A stretch of 64,000 nucleotides of DNA from Rheum nobile (taxonomy: Eukaryota > Streptophyta > Magnoliopsida > Caryophyllales > Polygonaceae): the NCBI GenBank assembly GCA_027886185.1, contig WOAB01000159.1, positions 1,984,001 through 2,048,000 of the forward strand, read 5' to 3'. The notes under the pieces are model-generated. The model did not search any database. It was not told where the DNA came from and saw only the letters and a program-made list of their open reading frames with translations. How positions within the stretch are numbered: position 1 is the first letter of the stretch; every line of letters starts with the position of its first letter. This document shows positions 11,260 to 23,989 of this stretch, piece after piece. Both the position numbers and the translations under genes were made by a program.

Positions 11260-12433
11260 TGGACACCAAGGCTAGTCTTTCCATATTGAAAGAGTGTCGT
11301 TAAAGCTACTCGCATCCGTTTCAGTGTCCCATATGGGCCCATGGGCCTCTTCTTCTTTTTCCTCTACTTTGCACCACTCTTGGAAAAAGATTTCAAATCT
11401 AGCTTGTGTGGCCACAAAATGTCATCAATGGCATGTTGAAGGCTATAAATTTCATGTGCACTAGCATACTGCCACATGATTGACCTGAAACATACGCAAA
11501 AGAGATACGAAAGGAGAAGTACGTATATGAGAAACAAAATCCAAGCGCTAGGACACTTTGTATTATAACTTTCAACTCAAAATTACAGCAGTGAAAGCGT
11601 CCTAAAGGTCACTCAAAGGGCTGTAAATTAAGGAAAAAGTAAGCATCAAAGTGGTTAACGCAAGGAGGTAAGTAACAAGTCCACAACAAGCAAGGAAGTG
11701 CTAGGCTAGATCAAGAAATAGTGATAGGGTCCTAAGTCATAAAATATATTCAATTATCTTAAGAAATAAGCAATTTAACACAATCTGAATTAGGGTGGTC
11801 TGACTTGCATGGCTTGGGGTTGATTGGTGGTGCATGAGTAGTGGTTTGATGGTGAGGAAGGTGATTGGTTGCCTGGTGATGGTAGCCAAGCGGTCGTGGT
11901 GGTGGTTGGTGGTGTTTGCAACCTAGTTTTGCAAATTAGTGTTTTGTTGGCAACGTATAGGGTTTGGGTTTTGGATGGGAAAACATGGTCCGTTAGAGCT
12001 AATTTTTCTGATATGTTGTGCATGGGGTTGTGGGTAGAGTTTAGGTGGTGGTGGCCTGCCAGTGTGGTGGCGGCCTGGTGGTGGTAGGGGGGTTGCTCAC
12101 AAAAGTGTTGGCAAACAACTCTTGTGTCGGAAGAATTAAGGGTTTGTGTTTAAGCTGGGTAAATGTGGTCTATTGGTTATGGTTGTTAGATATGTTGCAC
12201 TTGAGTGTGTGGGGAAGGTATTTGTGGTGGTCTTCAGTCAAGGTGGTGGCTGCCTGGTGGTCTGGTGGGGGCTGTTGCAAAATCGCAAAAAAAAAGTGTC
12301 GTTTTTGGTGTGTTTTGGTGGGAGAAGCAAGGGCAATCAATGGAGGAACTTCAATTGCAGTAATTTATCATTGAATAGAATGAAAAACAAATAATAACAT
12401 GCCTTGGAACCCTGGAAATATGATACCACTTGA
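11260..12433 (-). other. Element F internal non-coding sequence with GT-rich duplication
   Basis: The segment 11840-12260 contains two to three diverged copies of a roughly 180-200 bp unit built around GTGGTGGTGG, GTTGGCAA and GATATGTTG blocks. Open frames on both strands there are low-complexity. The primer-site remnant TGATACCA lies at the right end, next to the LTR start at 12434. Confidence 0.5.
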
Positions 12434-12914
12434 TACATGTCTATCTTCTTCGTCATGTATTTGCGTGTTTGGTTCTGTCTTCAAGGCAAAGCTTTGTTTC
12501 TCTTTTTGATGAACTTGCGACAATCTGTATTGATGCATGGAGTTTCTGAATTTTTGAGCCAATGGTGATGGTGACAATCCAAGGATTGAACGAGTCCACG
12601 AATAATCATTCTTTGTATTCAGATGAGAGTTGGATAGATGAGTTTAGATCCACAAATCGTTGTTGATCGAGATCCATGATCAAAAGGTATAGATTAAGAT
12701 CCACAGTCTATGGTGAGCCAAGAAGCAAAAGTTGATCTTTGTCAAAACTTAAACTTCAAAACTTATCTTATGAAAATAACAAGGGAATAGTTTAAATAGG
12801 AAAAACTAAGCTAGGGGTGTGTTGGCTATGGTTGCAAGCCATGATGGGAAGCCCACATTTGAATAAAACTCTATCCTAAAGTCTAAATTAATAAATAAAA
12901 CAAAAAGTAGAAAT

Positions 12915-15365
12915 ATAGTGATATCATCCATGGAAGGACAAGTCATAGGCCTCCAAGGAAGAGGCTCAAGCAAAGGGAAAGTCTTGTGGAAGTTCGAAGT
13001 TTTTAGTTCCCGTCACACTCTGGACATTTTTCGATAAAATGGCCATAATTGCGGCTAGAAAATTGATCTCAAGATGATTCAAATATCTTAGCTTCATAGT
13101 TTGTGTCAAATCGAAATTGTAACATGAAGAGGATCAAAATTCAGTTTTACAGAAGGCAGTACAATTTTCAATGGAAATTATTTACTTTCCATAATTTGTT
13201 AGATTTAGTGAAGTTAATAATTCGTGTTTTGGATATGTTTATCTTTTATATTCAACATTATTAATTAGTTTAACGTTTATTAGAATTAGATAGGAAGAAC
13301 TAGGGCCGGTCAAGCTTGTTTGGTTCCCTCCTTACTTCTTTACCAAGTTTGTTATCTTTCTAGTTTCCTTATCTTTTTATATTTGATAGATTTATTATTT
13401 TCCAAGCCATTAGGGCACACAATTTAGGTTATATAAACCTTTGTTATTCATTAATGAAAGGTTAGGTCCAATTTATGGTTTAATTTATAATGTCGAGGTA
13501 CATCTCCTTGTTAAACCACTTGGGCATCCCCTACGAGTCAAAGACTCACCGATCAACTTACGCCTCGAGCACTAACGTGTTCTTGAGTTTTCGGCTAGCC
13601 TACCTCCATAAAGGATTGGTTTTTATCCTTCGACAATCATCATGTTGATTGTCCCGTTCCATGTTTCATCCTCTCCACCATGTATGAAGTCTATGACGGT
13701 GATGACTTCTATGCTCTACTACAACGGCACCTAGACGCCGCTTCTATGATGATGAAGACTTCTATATCCCACCTGGTCGTTGTTCTTGTGATCGGTGTAC
13801 TCAACCACCTCGGGTGTGCTCCTACGAGGCACCACGACGACAATCTTCAAGGGTTCGCTCCTACGAGGAACCAAGGGGAGCCTCGCAAAGGAAAGAGGAA
13901 CAACGCTATAAGGAACCACCTCTATACCCAACCACCAAACCCACCACAGGTGAGGAGACCGTTGCCTTGAAGGCCAAACTTGCTTATATGAGGGCTGAAA
14001 TGGCCGCCAAGATAGCTGGACTTGCCGTACTTCAGTCCACTTCTGAGTCCACCCGTGATAACACCACCATCGCCCCATCGCTCCATGCAATCTAGTGTCG
14101 ATCGTTGCTTGTTCTTCTTCGACGTTTACTAATTTGATGGATGTGGAAACGATTTCAACACCCATAGATCAAGTCGTACTTGCACTCGCGGAAAGTTGAT
14201 CGAAGGATATCCTTGCAGCCCTTGTCGTCATTGTTGCGGCCCCGCTTCGCAGCCCATCACCACCTCCACCGATGCCCACACTGGCACATCTGTCACCACC
14301 GCCTGTTTCTGAATATTTGTAGGTTCTGAATGATGGTTTACAATGCCACATAACCTTCCCAAATCAATATTTGTAGGTTCTAAATGAACATGAAGTGTAC
14401 AAGGTGTTTTCTAGTGCCAATGTTCGTCTCCTCCATGCTTTTGGTTTCCTCCTCGTCGAATCGAGGAATATTCAAAGCCAAGTAGGGGATAATTATGGCA
14501 TCCATGGAATGACAAGTCAAATGCGTCCAAGGTGATTTGGAAAGATAATTGATCTCGAGATGATTCAAGATGATTTGGAAAGATAATTCAAATATATACA
14601 TATCCATTGTTTATGTCAAATTGAAAATCCAATAGGAAGAAGATCAAAATTTAGTTTTATAGAAGGCAATACAATTTTCAACGTGGACAATTTACTTTCC
14701 ATTATTAGTAAGATTTAGTGAGTAAAGATTTCGTATTTTGGATATGTTTATCTTTTACAATTATCACTATTAATTACTTTAATATATTTTAGATTTAGAT
14801 AGGAAGAACTAGGCCCGGCCAAGCTTGTTTGCTTCTCTCGTTTCTTCCTTAACAAGTTTGTTATTGTTCTAGTTTCCTTATCTTTTGGTATTGGATAGAT
14901 TTCTTATTTTCCAAGATGTTAGGGCACTAAATTTAGTTTATATAAACCCTTTTTATTCATTAATGAAACGTTATGTTTGTTTTGGCTTAGTTTCTGAAAG
15001 TCGAGGTTATCTCATTGGTATGGCCACATGCATCACCCAAAGTTACTATCTTGTTCTCATTTTTTCGAAGACAATCACATTCTCTTCTCCACCATAGATC
15101 ATCACGATGATCTCAATTCAATTAACCTTAATAATGTTTGAGGTCTCGCCAATCTATCCCACCAAATAGTCTCATAACATGTGGGATTATCTTGGATTGC
15201 CAATGAAGAGTTCGTGTAAGACTCATCCCCAAGGATCCCACATCGTCTTTGAAGGGTTTTGCTTGAGTGTGATTCGTGAAGGTTCGCTCAAGAGTTAAAG
15301 ATGATGACTTTGCTTGACAATGCTACGGTTCTAGACTATTATGATGCGCTAGCGGGTTCGATCAC
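12915..15365 (+). mobile_element. Element E: small LTR element with gag remnant
   Basis: Direct repeats of 620-720 bp (about 12922-13640 and 14495-15110) flank about 850 bp of internal DNA. The repeats share a TATA box (TTATATAAACC) followed by TTATTCATTAATGAAA, at about 13430 and 14938, and the block TAGGAAGAACTAGG(G/C)CCGG. The internal part keeps a gag-like open region. Edges and target duplication are not resolved, and 15110-15365 does not match the left repeat. Confidence 0.55.
13680..14095 (+). pseudogene. Gag-like remnant of element E
   Basis: Plus-strand text starts MYEVYDGDDFYA at 13680 and continues after a frameshift at 13814-14095 with CSYEAPRRQSSRVRSYEEPR and a helix KAKLAYMRAEMAAKIAGL. 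Arg/Glu/Tyr-rich text of this sort is typical of the spacer region of plant gypsy gag. No zinc knuckle or protease remains, and the frame ends at 14095. A minus-strand frame across the same bases is a shadow. Confidence 0.45.
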
Positions 15366-15570
15366 ATCTGATAGAACCCCTAGCTAATAGATAACAAATT
15401 CATAGCTAGATAAAGTCAAAAAGAGCCAATAGAGACAACAAAAGAAAATATCCTCAAAATAGTAAGATAATAAAGTAACAAGCTTCAATGGAGTTCAAAT
15501 GAGTCTCTTTTGGGGTGCTTTTGATTGCCTTTGAAGATTTTTGTCAAATGACCTTGTCTTCATGTCATCA

Positions 15571-16412
<842 letters not shown>

Positions 16413-17067
16413 ATGTCTTCAGGTTTCCTAGAAAAACGTTTAGGTTCCCTAATGCTTATGCTCTTCCTTTCGCCTTCTCCCTATGGTAATTGGACTTTTC
16501 CCACTCCTTTTTCCCTTGCAATAATTGCACAAAACCTTTTCCATTGAAATGATTACCCTTTTTGTGGTCAATGGTGTTTCCTTGACTAGTTGCCCTTCTT
16601 TTAGGGAATTTCACAAACCGGACATAGAAAAATGAGCGAGGTAGATTTTGGGAATGGCTCAAACTACATAGGTGAGGATTGCGTAGTAAAAAAAAGTGAG
16701 CAACTATGAGGATGAAAGTAACAGAGTGAAGGTAAGGCATCCTCTAGTGGTGTGTTGGACAACGAGCCCCAGCAGCAATGCTACAATGCATTGGCGCCCC
16801 CCAGAGGAAATCTGCCTCGACCCGCATTGTGTGCTGAGTAAGCGAGTTCTTCATCGAGGGGCACAAAAGAAGAGTTTAGTTTTGGGGATTTCCATACTAG
16901 TGTTGTTTGTCCTCTAATTACCCTAGTCTTCAAATAGCGGATCTTTCTACTTAACACTATGAGGGAGATAAGGAACTTGGGAGACACCTCTGAGATGACC
17001 TTGGCCACAATGAGAGAAACGTGTCGTTGTACAATGGCCTAAAGATGTGGAGCTAGCGCTTCCAGCT
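16413..17067 (+). other. Unassigned, possibly decayed coding sequence
   Basis: Plus-strand text beginning MSEVDFGNGSNYIGED (ATG at 16632) and later REIRNLGDTSEMTLATMRE (about 16960-17020) reads like remnants of a protein, with stops between. I do not recognise the family. It may be the gag of another retroelement that element D interrupts or adjoins. Confidence 0.25.
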
Positions 17068-17456
17068 TGATATGTGGCTAACTCTTTCAACAACGTTTGA
17101 TGCTTTGGTCTCCTCTTGGAGACAATATCTGGATTCCTATGCTTGACTAGGAATGAACACGAAAACTCTAGAACTCACAAGAACTTAATTGAACGATGAA
17201 TAAAACTCAATTATAGATTCAATAACCCGAAATCAATAACAATAATCGTTGTGGATAAGAAACACATATCACCTAACCAGATTCATGTGTCTTCAACTCT
17301 GCATCCTAATGAAGAAAAGAATGTACTTAAATAAGAGAGACTAGCATTCTAATATAAAATCCCTAAAGGATATAAACGTAAATTGTCCCATTAAAACAAA
17401 CCCGGTAAAAGTTCGGAAAATTCACATCATGCACGGTCCATGTAGTCAGACGCACA

Positions 17457-17912
17457 TAGGGTTGAGCAAAAACCGGGCTGGACCGGACCGGTTCTAACCG
17501 GTCCGGTCTCCGGTCCAAAGATTTTCGGAAATCCGGGTCCGGTCCGGTCCGGGTCCGGTCCGGTCTGGCCCGGTGTTTTTAAAAAACCCTAAAATTTTAA
17601 GGGGTTTGAGATTTTTTTACATTTGAGGTTTAGGATTTAGGGTTTAGGGTTTAGGATTTAAGGTAAATTATATTTAAGAGTAAATTATATTTAGATTTGA
17701 GGGTTTTTTTCATGTTTAAAATTGATTAAATTATATTTAAATTTAACTAGAATATAAACCGGTCCAAACCCCGTCCAAATAGGACCGGACCGGACCGGTC
17801 CGGACCGGATATTTCCGGTCCGGGTTTCGGTCCATCATATTTGGACTTTCGGGTTCCGGTCTGGTCCGGGTCGGTCCGGTCCGGACCGGGTTTGGACCGA
17901 TGATCAACCCTA
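17457..17912. mobile_element. hAT-type MITE with GGACCGG-rich arms
   Basis: The element is 456 bp, with terminal inverted repeats TAGGGTTGA at the left and TCAACCCTA at the right. An exact 8-bp target duplication GACGCACA sits at 17449-17456 and 17913-17920. Eight-base duplications and TAGGG termini are hAT features. Inside the ends, both arms are built from CCGGTCC/GGACCGG iterations that are reverse complements of each other, around an AT-rich centre containing telomere-like TTTAGGG text. There is no coding capacity. Confidence 0.9.
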
Positions 17913-18565
17913 GACGCACATACCACAATGGAAAACAGACAATGGCGCACAACCCGTGTACATGACCGCATGGAGGTGAATGGAGTGAGGCTAGACCATG
18001 CATGTGCTTGTGCACGAAGTTGCACGGACTCCAAGGCTTTGCACATGGTCTATACGTCAAACCGCACGTACCAAGCCTGGGCCATGAACTTGAGGAATGG
18101 AGAGTGCACAACGTGGTGTATCTTCATGCACCTCTAGTGCAACATGGTTGTAATAACCTACCTTAAATTAATAGGGCATTATTGTAATTTTATTTTGATA
18201 ATAATAAAAGTTATGAAATTTATTTTATTTTTTTCATAAATGATTAATTTAAAATTTCATTAACTTAGTTAAAAAAATATGTTAAGATAATTTTTGTACA
18301 AATGATCAAATGGGTTACATTGATGTAGTGCATAAATTAATAATTAAGTATAACCATGAATGTAATTTTTGAGGTTTGATTATTATAATAAAGGCTATGA
18401 TATTTATTATTTCTTTTTTTAAGGAAGAATAATTTAAGTCAACATTAACCTAATTCCAAAAATCACCTTAAAGATAAAATTGAGCCAAGTTTATTTTATA
18501 AACTTAACTACTTTATAAAATAAATAGTGGAGACATTATTATTAAAATATTACATTAATATAGTT

Positions 18566-19719
18566 TTTTTTAATGCAAAGGACTAAACTTGTATTATATA
18601 ATGCCAAAAGGCAAAGATCTTGTCACAGAGACAGGCTGAAGAGTTATATAACAGTAGAAAACCATTGCCCCAAAAGGCAAGGTTAAACCAAGTTGAACTA
18701 AAGCAAGAGAAAAGCAGAAATAAAACCTGGAAAATAACTTTACAGAACAAAGTGCCAGCAAAAGAAGGACCAGGAAAACACCCCTTGAAGCTAAAAGATC
18801 AATGGTTGTGCTAGCTTTTAACGATTTACTCACTACCACAACCAATGATCCATTAAACAGAGAAGGAGAGTGCAGACCCAGCCTTACATACAGGAACAGA
18901 GTAAGCACCAAAAGGAGAACACCAGAAAATAGAAAACTAAGAACACAAGAGGCTAGCAAAAGAAGGCCAAATGAAACAACCCTTGAATCTAATAAATCTA
19001 TGATTGTGATAGGTTTTAAGAATTTACTCCCTATCACACCCAAAGATCCATTAGACAAAACAAGAGAAATCAAATCCAGCCTTAAAATGAGAGAATCAGC
19101 TAGCAACAAAAGGCCAACAACTAACAAAAGGAAAAGCAAACAACTATACATACACGAAATCAACCAAAAGAAAGACAACAGCTCCTCAACCATGGATCGA
19201 GAAGGAAAGACAAAAATCCCAGATCCGGAAGACTCCCAAATCCAGAAGAATCCGGAAGAAACCGGTAGACGGCGAAGAAGACCCCCAAAACCGAAAGAAT
19301 CCGGCAGATCAGAGGGAAAGACAGCGAGAGGTGGAAAGCGGGAGGACTCCTGGCATCTGAGAGCGAAAGCGAGTGACAGCGAGAGGAGAGAGACAGCCAG
19401 AGAAGGTGGACCCTCGGACCCCCAAATCCGGCAGAATCCTGGCGTCTATGAGCGAAGAGAAAGACCCCCAAAACCGGAAGAATCCGGCAGAGAAGAGGGG
19501 AAAACAGCGAGAGGAGGAAAGCGGGTGGGCTCCTGTCGTCTGTGAGCGGAGAGGAAGACAGTGGAGAGAGACAACCTGAGAGGGGCGGTGGGCAAGCTAA
19601 CGGCGGTGGCGGTGGAAAAGCTGACAAGCAGCTATGGAACCCTCATGAAGAGGGAAGGGAGTTTTCCTCATGAAGAGGGTAACCCCGAATTGAGCTACTT
19701 ACTGCAACCAATTTATTTA
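18566..19719 (-). mobile_element. Poly(A)-tailed retroposon (LINE-like, non-autonomous)
   Basis: A perfect 15-bp target duplication TACATTAATATAGTT flanks it (18551-18565 and 19720-19734). The plus strand begins with a T run, so the minus strand ends in poly(A), preceded by GCCTTTTGGCATTATATAAT, a kind of 3' end seen in plant LINE families. These are marks of target-primed reverse transcription. The uninterrupted LTR sequence around it matches the empty LTR at 39945-40050. The insert is 1,154 bp. Its right half has CCGGAAGAATCCGGCAGA-type repeats spaced 183 bp apart. No RT or endonuclease domain is visible. Confidence 0.75.
18594..19193 (-). CDS. Hypothetical hydrophobic ORF with internal duplication (doubtful)
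   Basis: This is a minus-strand frame of 199 codons inside the retroposon. The predicted protein is very hydrophobic, with several possible membrane segments. It contains two diverged copies of a block near residues 48-85 and 113-150: NGSLGVIGSKFLKPITIIDLL in the first and NGSLVVVVSKSLKASTTIDLL in the second. The underlying DNA is duplicated with a spacing of about 210 bp. The frame overlaps an equally long plus-strand frame and ends near the poly(A) tail. It may be a non-coding repeat that happens to be open. I do not recognise any family. Confidence 0.2.
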   Translation of the reverse strand: MVEELLSFFWLISCMYSCLLFLLLVVGLLLLADSLILRLDLISLVLSNGSLGVIGSKFLKPITIIDLLDSRVVSFGLLLLASCVLSFLFSGVLLLVLTLFLYVRLGLHSPSLFNGSLVVVVSKSLKASTTIDLLASRGVFLVLLLLALCSVKLFSRFYFCFSLALVQLGLTLPFGAMVFYCYITLQPVSVTRSLPFGII

Positions 19720-22398
19720 TACATTAATATAGTTAAGGGGCTATGAAACAAATAAACAAGTCGGCTTATAGTTATAAAAATAAAGTCTGGAAACTATATT
19801 ATAACTTTTGTGTAGAAAGGGCATAACTACCACAAATTGAGCTTAGACCACTATTTCTTTCCCATTTCGATTGCGATCAACATGAAATTTGGGCGTGTTT
19901 GTGAACGAAATTGCAATCCGTAAAACCCCGATCAATTGGCAATCAAAACCCCATAATTTCGGCGTTGATTGATTCCTAAATAATCTCTATTTTTCCGTTG
20001 GAAGCAGATGGCGCGTTAGATCTTACTCGAATGGGAAACATCAAAATTTGACGTAATCCAAATAAATTAGAGAGAGAAAATTATGGGATTTTGTATGTGA
20101 CGATCAAGGATATGAAAGCCCGATAAATACCAAGCAAATCAATGAGTGTTCGACATCCAATTTGCCAAAAAACAATCAAACAATCCCCTCGTCCCCTATT
20201 TTTCGAGCATTCTGTTTTGGAGGTTTTCCGATGCCGGTAATCTGCTTCCGCCGCCACTAGGCATCCTCGATGGTAGCCTTCGACGATACGAACCCAATGG
20301 CACTGACCTCTTTCAATTCTGAGTCCGATCGATCCCAAACGAGCCCTTTGAAATCGGGTGCGCACCGCCTCTGTTTTAGGTTGTTCGTGTAGTCCTGGAG
20401 TTGTCTGCGCTAGTGCAGCACTACAGCCCCACGTCTCTATGTTTCTTCCATGGTGCTGCCGTGCCCAGTTGTCGCCCTCTCAAGTATGCGCCAAAACCAT
20501 GTCGATTCAAGCCGCGTCGTCTTCCTCCCGCCATTTCAACCATGGTCGTGTTGATGTATGCTTCAAAGTGGATAAGGAAGGTGAGGTGGGCCCTCATAAA
20601 ATGGGTGGAAATTTTGGGCGATTTGGCCCATTAAAATATCAAGTCCAAATTGGACTCGAGATCAACCGAGCGGTATAATTTCGACACGCTTTTACTCGTA
20701 TTTGTCCTTAGAAAAAATCATTTAATATTTTTATGTCTAATTAATTAAAATTTATTGAATTTAATCACTCGAGTTCATTAAAATAAATTAATTGATATTA
20801 ATTAATTTGTTGGTTTTGTATCATTTTTCGTCGGATCGCGTGCGATCCGAAAACCTTGCTAGAGTTACCGTGGAGCAGAAGTCCGACTCTCAGAAAGAAA
20901 ATCAACGGTAATCGTCTTGTTTAGATTCACGCCGAACCTAATTAAGGCAAGTGGTGGTCCACTCTTTCCATTTCAGTTATTTTTTCGACCGACAATCAAT
21001 ACTGAAATTAATTGTTAATGAATTGGGTAATTTCAAACACCTGATTAAATGTTTGGGAACCCTTGTGTGTTTAAAATAATTTCATATCTAGGTTGACAGT
21101 TATTATTGATATGTGTGGGTTGACAATGAGTCATTGTGGAATAAGAAGTGTGTGGGGCACCTAGCTTGTGCAATGTGTGGGTTGACAATGAGTCACCCGT
21201 TCTGATCATGATTTTTCGAGAATGTTATAAAAGCCTTAAGATGTGGTGTGGTGTGTTGAAATGAAATAAGATAAGTGTTGCGAGCACATAATTAATAAAC
21301 TTTGAGTGAGAAGTACAACTTAGAAACCGCTCGTACTCTAACTCAAGTGGGTCGTCTTTCCAATCTGAATTCACATTATGCGGTGAGGTTGGTCGGACAC
21401 AATTATTCAATGGAGTTTATATATGTTGTGTGTTCAATTAAAACGTTCCCAAAATAAATCATATCTTCTATCAATAATACCCACATTAGTTTCGGGTATT
21501 CTCTTGGTGCATATCTCTTTGTCCATCTTTCGTTTTAGTGGAAGTATTCTAATTATATATCGTCTCTCGGATTTTATTCGAGAGACAATGATAGTAACTA
21601 AATTTGACCACATAGAACCTCACATAAAATGCCTTTGCTTAGTCTTTCAATAGACTAACCAACGCTTAATTTTCCTTGCATTGTTGGCTGGTGCATTCCC
21701 TCTCATACGGCACATCAGTCCGTGTATCTCAGGTCATGTAGAAGTAACGAATCAGAGAAGAAGGCTGACAATAAAAGTTTTGTCCCGAAGCATATTTTGA
21801 AGTTATTTGGGTATAGAGTTGAATCATTTTCAATGTAATAATTGAAAGCATTAATATAATCTAGTCATGTAATTATGACTTATGCAAAGTCTTCTGGTGC
21901 AATTTCTTATATTTTTTGTAATATCTCCTCAATTTACAAGGAGAATATTAATAAAGATTGAGTATTAGTTTTAAAAGTCTTTTGTTAGTATTATTTTGTT
22001 ATAAATGTATTTACACATAAATTGTTCGGATTAAGCCTAGGGTGGCTTTGGATATTGATGTCTGAGTCACTGGCATGTGACATTGCCGACATAAGTCAGG
22101 GGGTGTTTGAGGCCTTTAGAAGTGTCATGCCATGACTTTGCATGAGGTCACACATCCTAGTACTACTCTCGCCTCCCTAGCATGCTTAACTTTAAAGTTC
22201 TTTGTCCTCACTTGAACCATGAAAAGGAAAATCTATTGTTGACAGGGTAGCACTTTTAATCCTTATAAAGGATCACATATCATGGGTATTATGGTGGTGT
22301 CATGCCTTGCTTTGATCTAGTTCTATCGGCACCTGTGTGAGGTTACGTAGACTAACACCTCGGGACTTCAGTAACGCGAACGAGTTGCTCATGGGCGC

Positions 22399-23954
22399 TG
22401 CAACACCCTAAGCTAGGGTGTGACATCGCCGTGAATCCCACCCGGAATCCACAAGGCTAGAGTGCGTAAATAAGTACTATGCCGACAAAATGCCAATATA
22501 GATAATTAACCACATATTCTATAGATGAATAGGACAACTCGCTGATATATAATATGCATAACAAAGTTTACAACCAACGCAAAAAATGACAAGGTCTACT
22601 TGACATGAAAATAATAAAACCCATATAGCTATCTAATCAACGTCAGTGGTCACCAATCCCATCATGTCGTTCATGTGTCTGTGCAGCGCTAATACCTGGA
22701 TGTCAAATAGAGCCAGCCATAACGAGTCAGTCACTAAACCAGTAAGATACCCAGCTAGGCATTCTCAAGTGAAAGCATGTAAGGCATAGACACAAGAGCA
22801 AGGTAACTTACAAGTATAACAACATTATCAAACTTGTTATCAAACAACCACTTGATATAGCCCAAAGTACTACGAAGTACATAAGCTAATATAATACTAA
22901 TAGTAATAAGAAGATGGTACCACTTCTTCCCCTTAAGTCGCAACCCAAGAGGGGTAAATCCCGCTCATTGGAATTCTCCGTTTGGGAATGTTTAGCATAA
23001 TGTTCCCCCTTGGGGAGTGCAGCATAATTGCCCCTACTTAGCTCATAATAGGAACGCATAACATAATGTTCCCCCAACCATGGCTTTATCTTATAACGGG
23101 AACGACATACATAATGTTCCCCCAATCATATAATATATGTATACTTAATATATAGCTTTCGGAAATTAGCATACTTAGATAATATACAAGCTTATAGCAC
23201 ACTTAATTACCAACTAAGGGTAAGCAAGGCATCACAACATGCATCAGCACTTCACCTACCAACACAAAAGAACACATAACGAGGCACCAAAGTAATCTAG
23301 CAATCGAGCAAGTCGAAGGAACTTGCCTAAAATTCTTGAAACTCTAACAAGAACCGTTTGCAGTTATCCCGGGATACACTCAAGTACCTTGATTGTGCAG
23401 GAGACAATCCAATGAAGGATTGCTTCGGTATTGTATTTTCCTAGGGAACAAGAAAATGAAAAGTGTACTAGCTAGAGTAGATTTAGGGGTATATATATAG
23501 GTAAACAATCTAGGTTTAGTTAAGGTGGCAGCCATGTGTACACACCTATACTTGACAAGTGTATGCCTAAGAAATGGTTGCTTTCTAGCATGTTTCCACA
23601 TAAGAACATAGGTGGAAGGCATGCAAAAGAGAGGTGCTAGCTTGTTGACACATAAAAACATAGGTGGAAGGCATGCGAAAGAGATGTGCTATCTTGTTGA
23701 CACATAAGCACATAGGTGAAAGGCATGCAAAAGAGATCTGCTAACTTGTTGACATATAAGCACATAGGTAGAAGGTATACAAAAATAAGTTATTATCCAA
23801 AGAAAAGAAAAAATAAAAACAAGGAAAAAGAGGCTTGCTCTTAAAGTTTCATAATAATATAATAGCTAAAAATTATTTTAATCATGCTGAAAACTAACAC
23901 GTCTTACTAACTTTTACCGCATTATGATAACTTACCCAAATGAGAGATAACACA
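22399..23954 (-). repeat. 3' LTR of the Tekay deletion derivative
   Basis: The LTR is 1,556 bp. It contains four copies of a 52-bp tandem unit centred on CATAGGTGGAAGGCATGC, starting at 23607, 23659, 23711 and 23763. Confidence 0.85.
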
Positions 23955-23989
23955 TACCTTCCCCCTTAAAAAGAGTTTCATCCTCGAAA

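Larger units (their letters stand above)
10560..15570 (-). mobile_element. Element F: old Ty3/gypsy relic, minus strand
   Basis: Two diverged direct repeats, 10560-11002 and 12434-15570 (the latter split by element E), behave as LTRs. In transcription sense the LTR begins TGATGACATGAAGACAAG (right edges at 11002 and 15570). The purine tract lies at 11004-11021, just inside the left LTR. A primer-site remnant (TGATACCA) lies just left of 12434. Internal sequence is only about 1.4 kb and holds a polyprotein tail, so RT and integrase are gone. The left LTR is truncated at about 10560. The primer site and LTR start resemble those of element D, suggesting the same group. Confidence 0.6.
12434..15570 (-). 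repeat. Element F 5' LTR, split by element E
   Basis: The LTR sequence is 12434 to about 12914, then the E insertion, then about 15366-15570. The two parts match consecutive parts of the left LTR at 10560-11002. Confidence 0.6.
18149..22110 (+). repeat. Family-C LTR (copy 2), degenerate, interrupted
   Basis: It begins TGTAATAACC, matches the solo LTR at 39783-43140 along its length (TACCACAAAT, CGAGCATT, AAGGCAAGTGGTGG, GACTAACCAAC blocks) and ends near 'cagggggtgttt' at about 22110. The final CA is lost, the duplication cannot be recognised and 22111-22300 is unassigned. A poly(A)-tailed retroposon lies inside at 18566-19719. Confidence 0.65.

Noticed and set aside
11790..12394. Overlapping frames on both strands in a GT-rich block
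   Set aside because: Tryptophan/valine or threonine/proline text results from GTGGTGG repeats, and no frame is conserved between the two repeat units.
17630..17670. Telomere-like TTTAGGG text
   Set aside because: Only two or three imperfect units occur inside the hAT MITE. It is too short to be an interstitial telomere.
18802..19545. 247-codon plus-strand frame in the retroposon
   Set aside because: It is a low-complexity, charged translation of purine-rich repeats, antisense to the retroposon's poly(A)-defined sense strand.
22111..22300. Possible extension of the family-C LTR to find a target duplication
   Set aside because: ATGGT occurs both before 18149 and near 22289, but the LTR end sequence is not present next to the second copy, so I did not accept it as a duplication.
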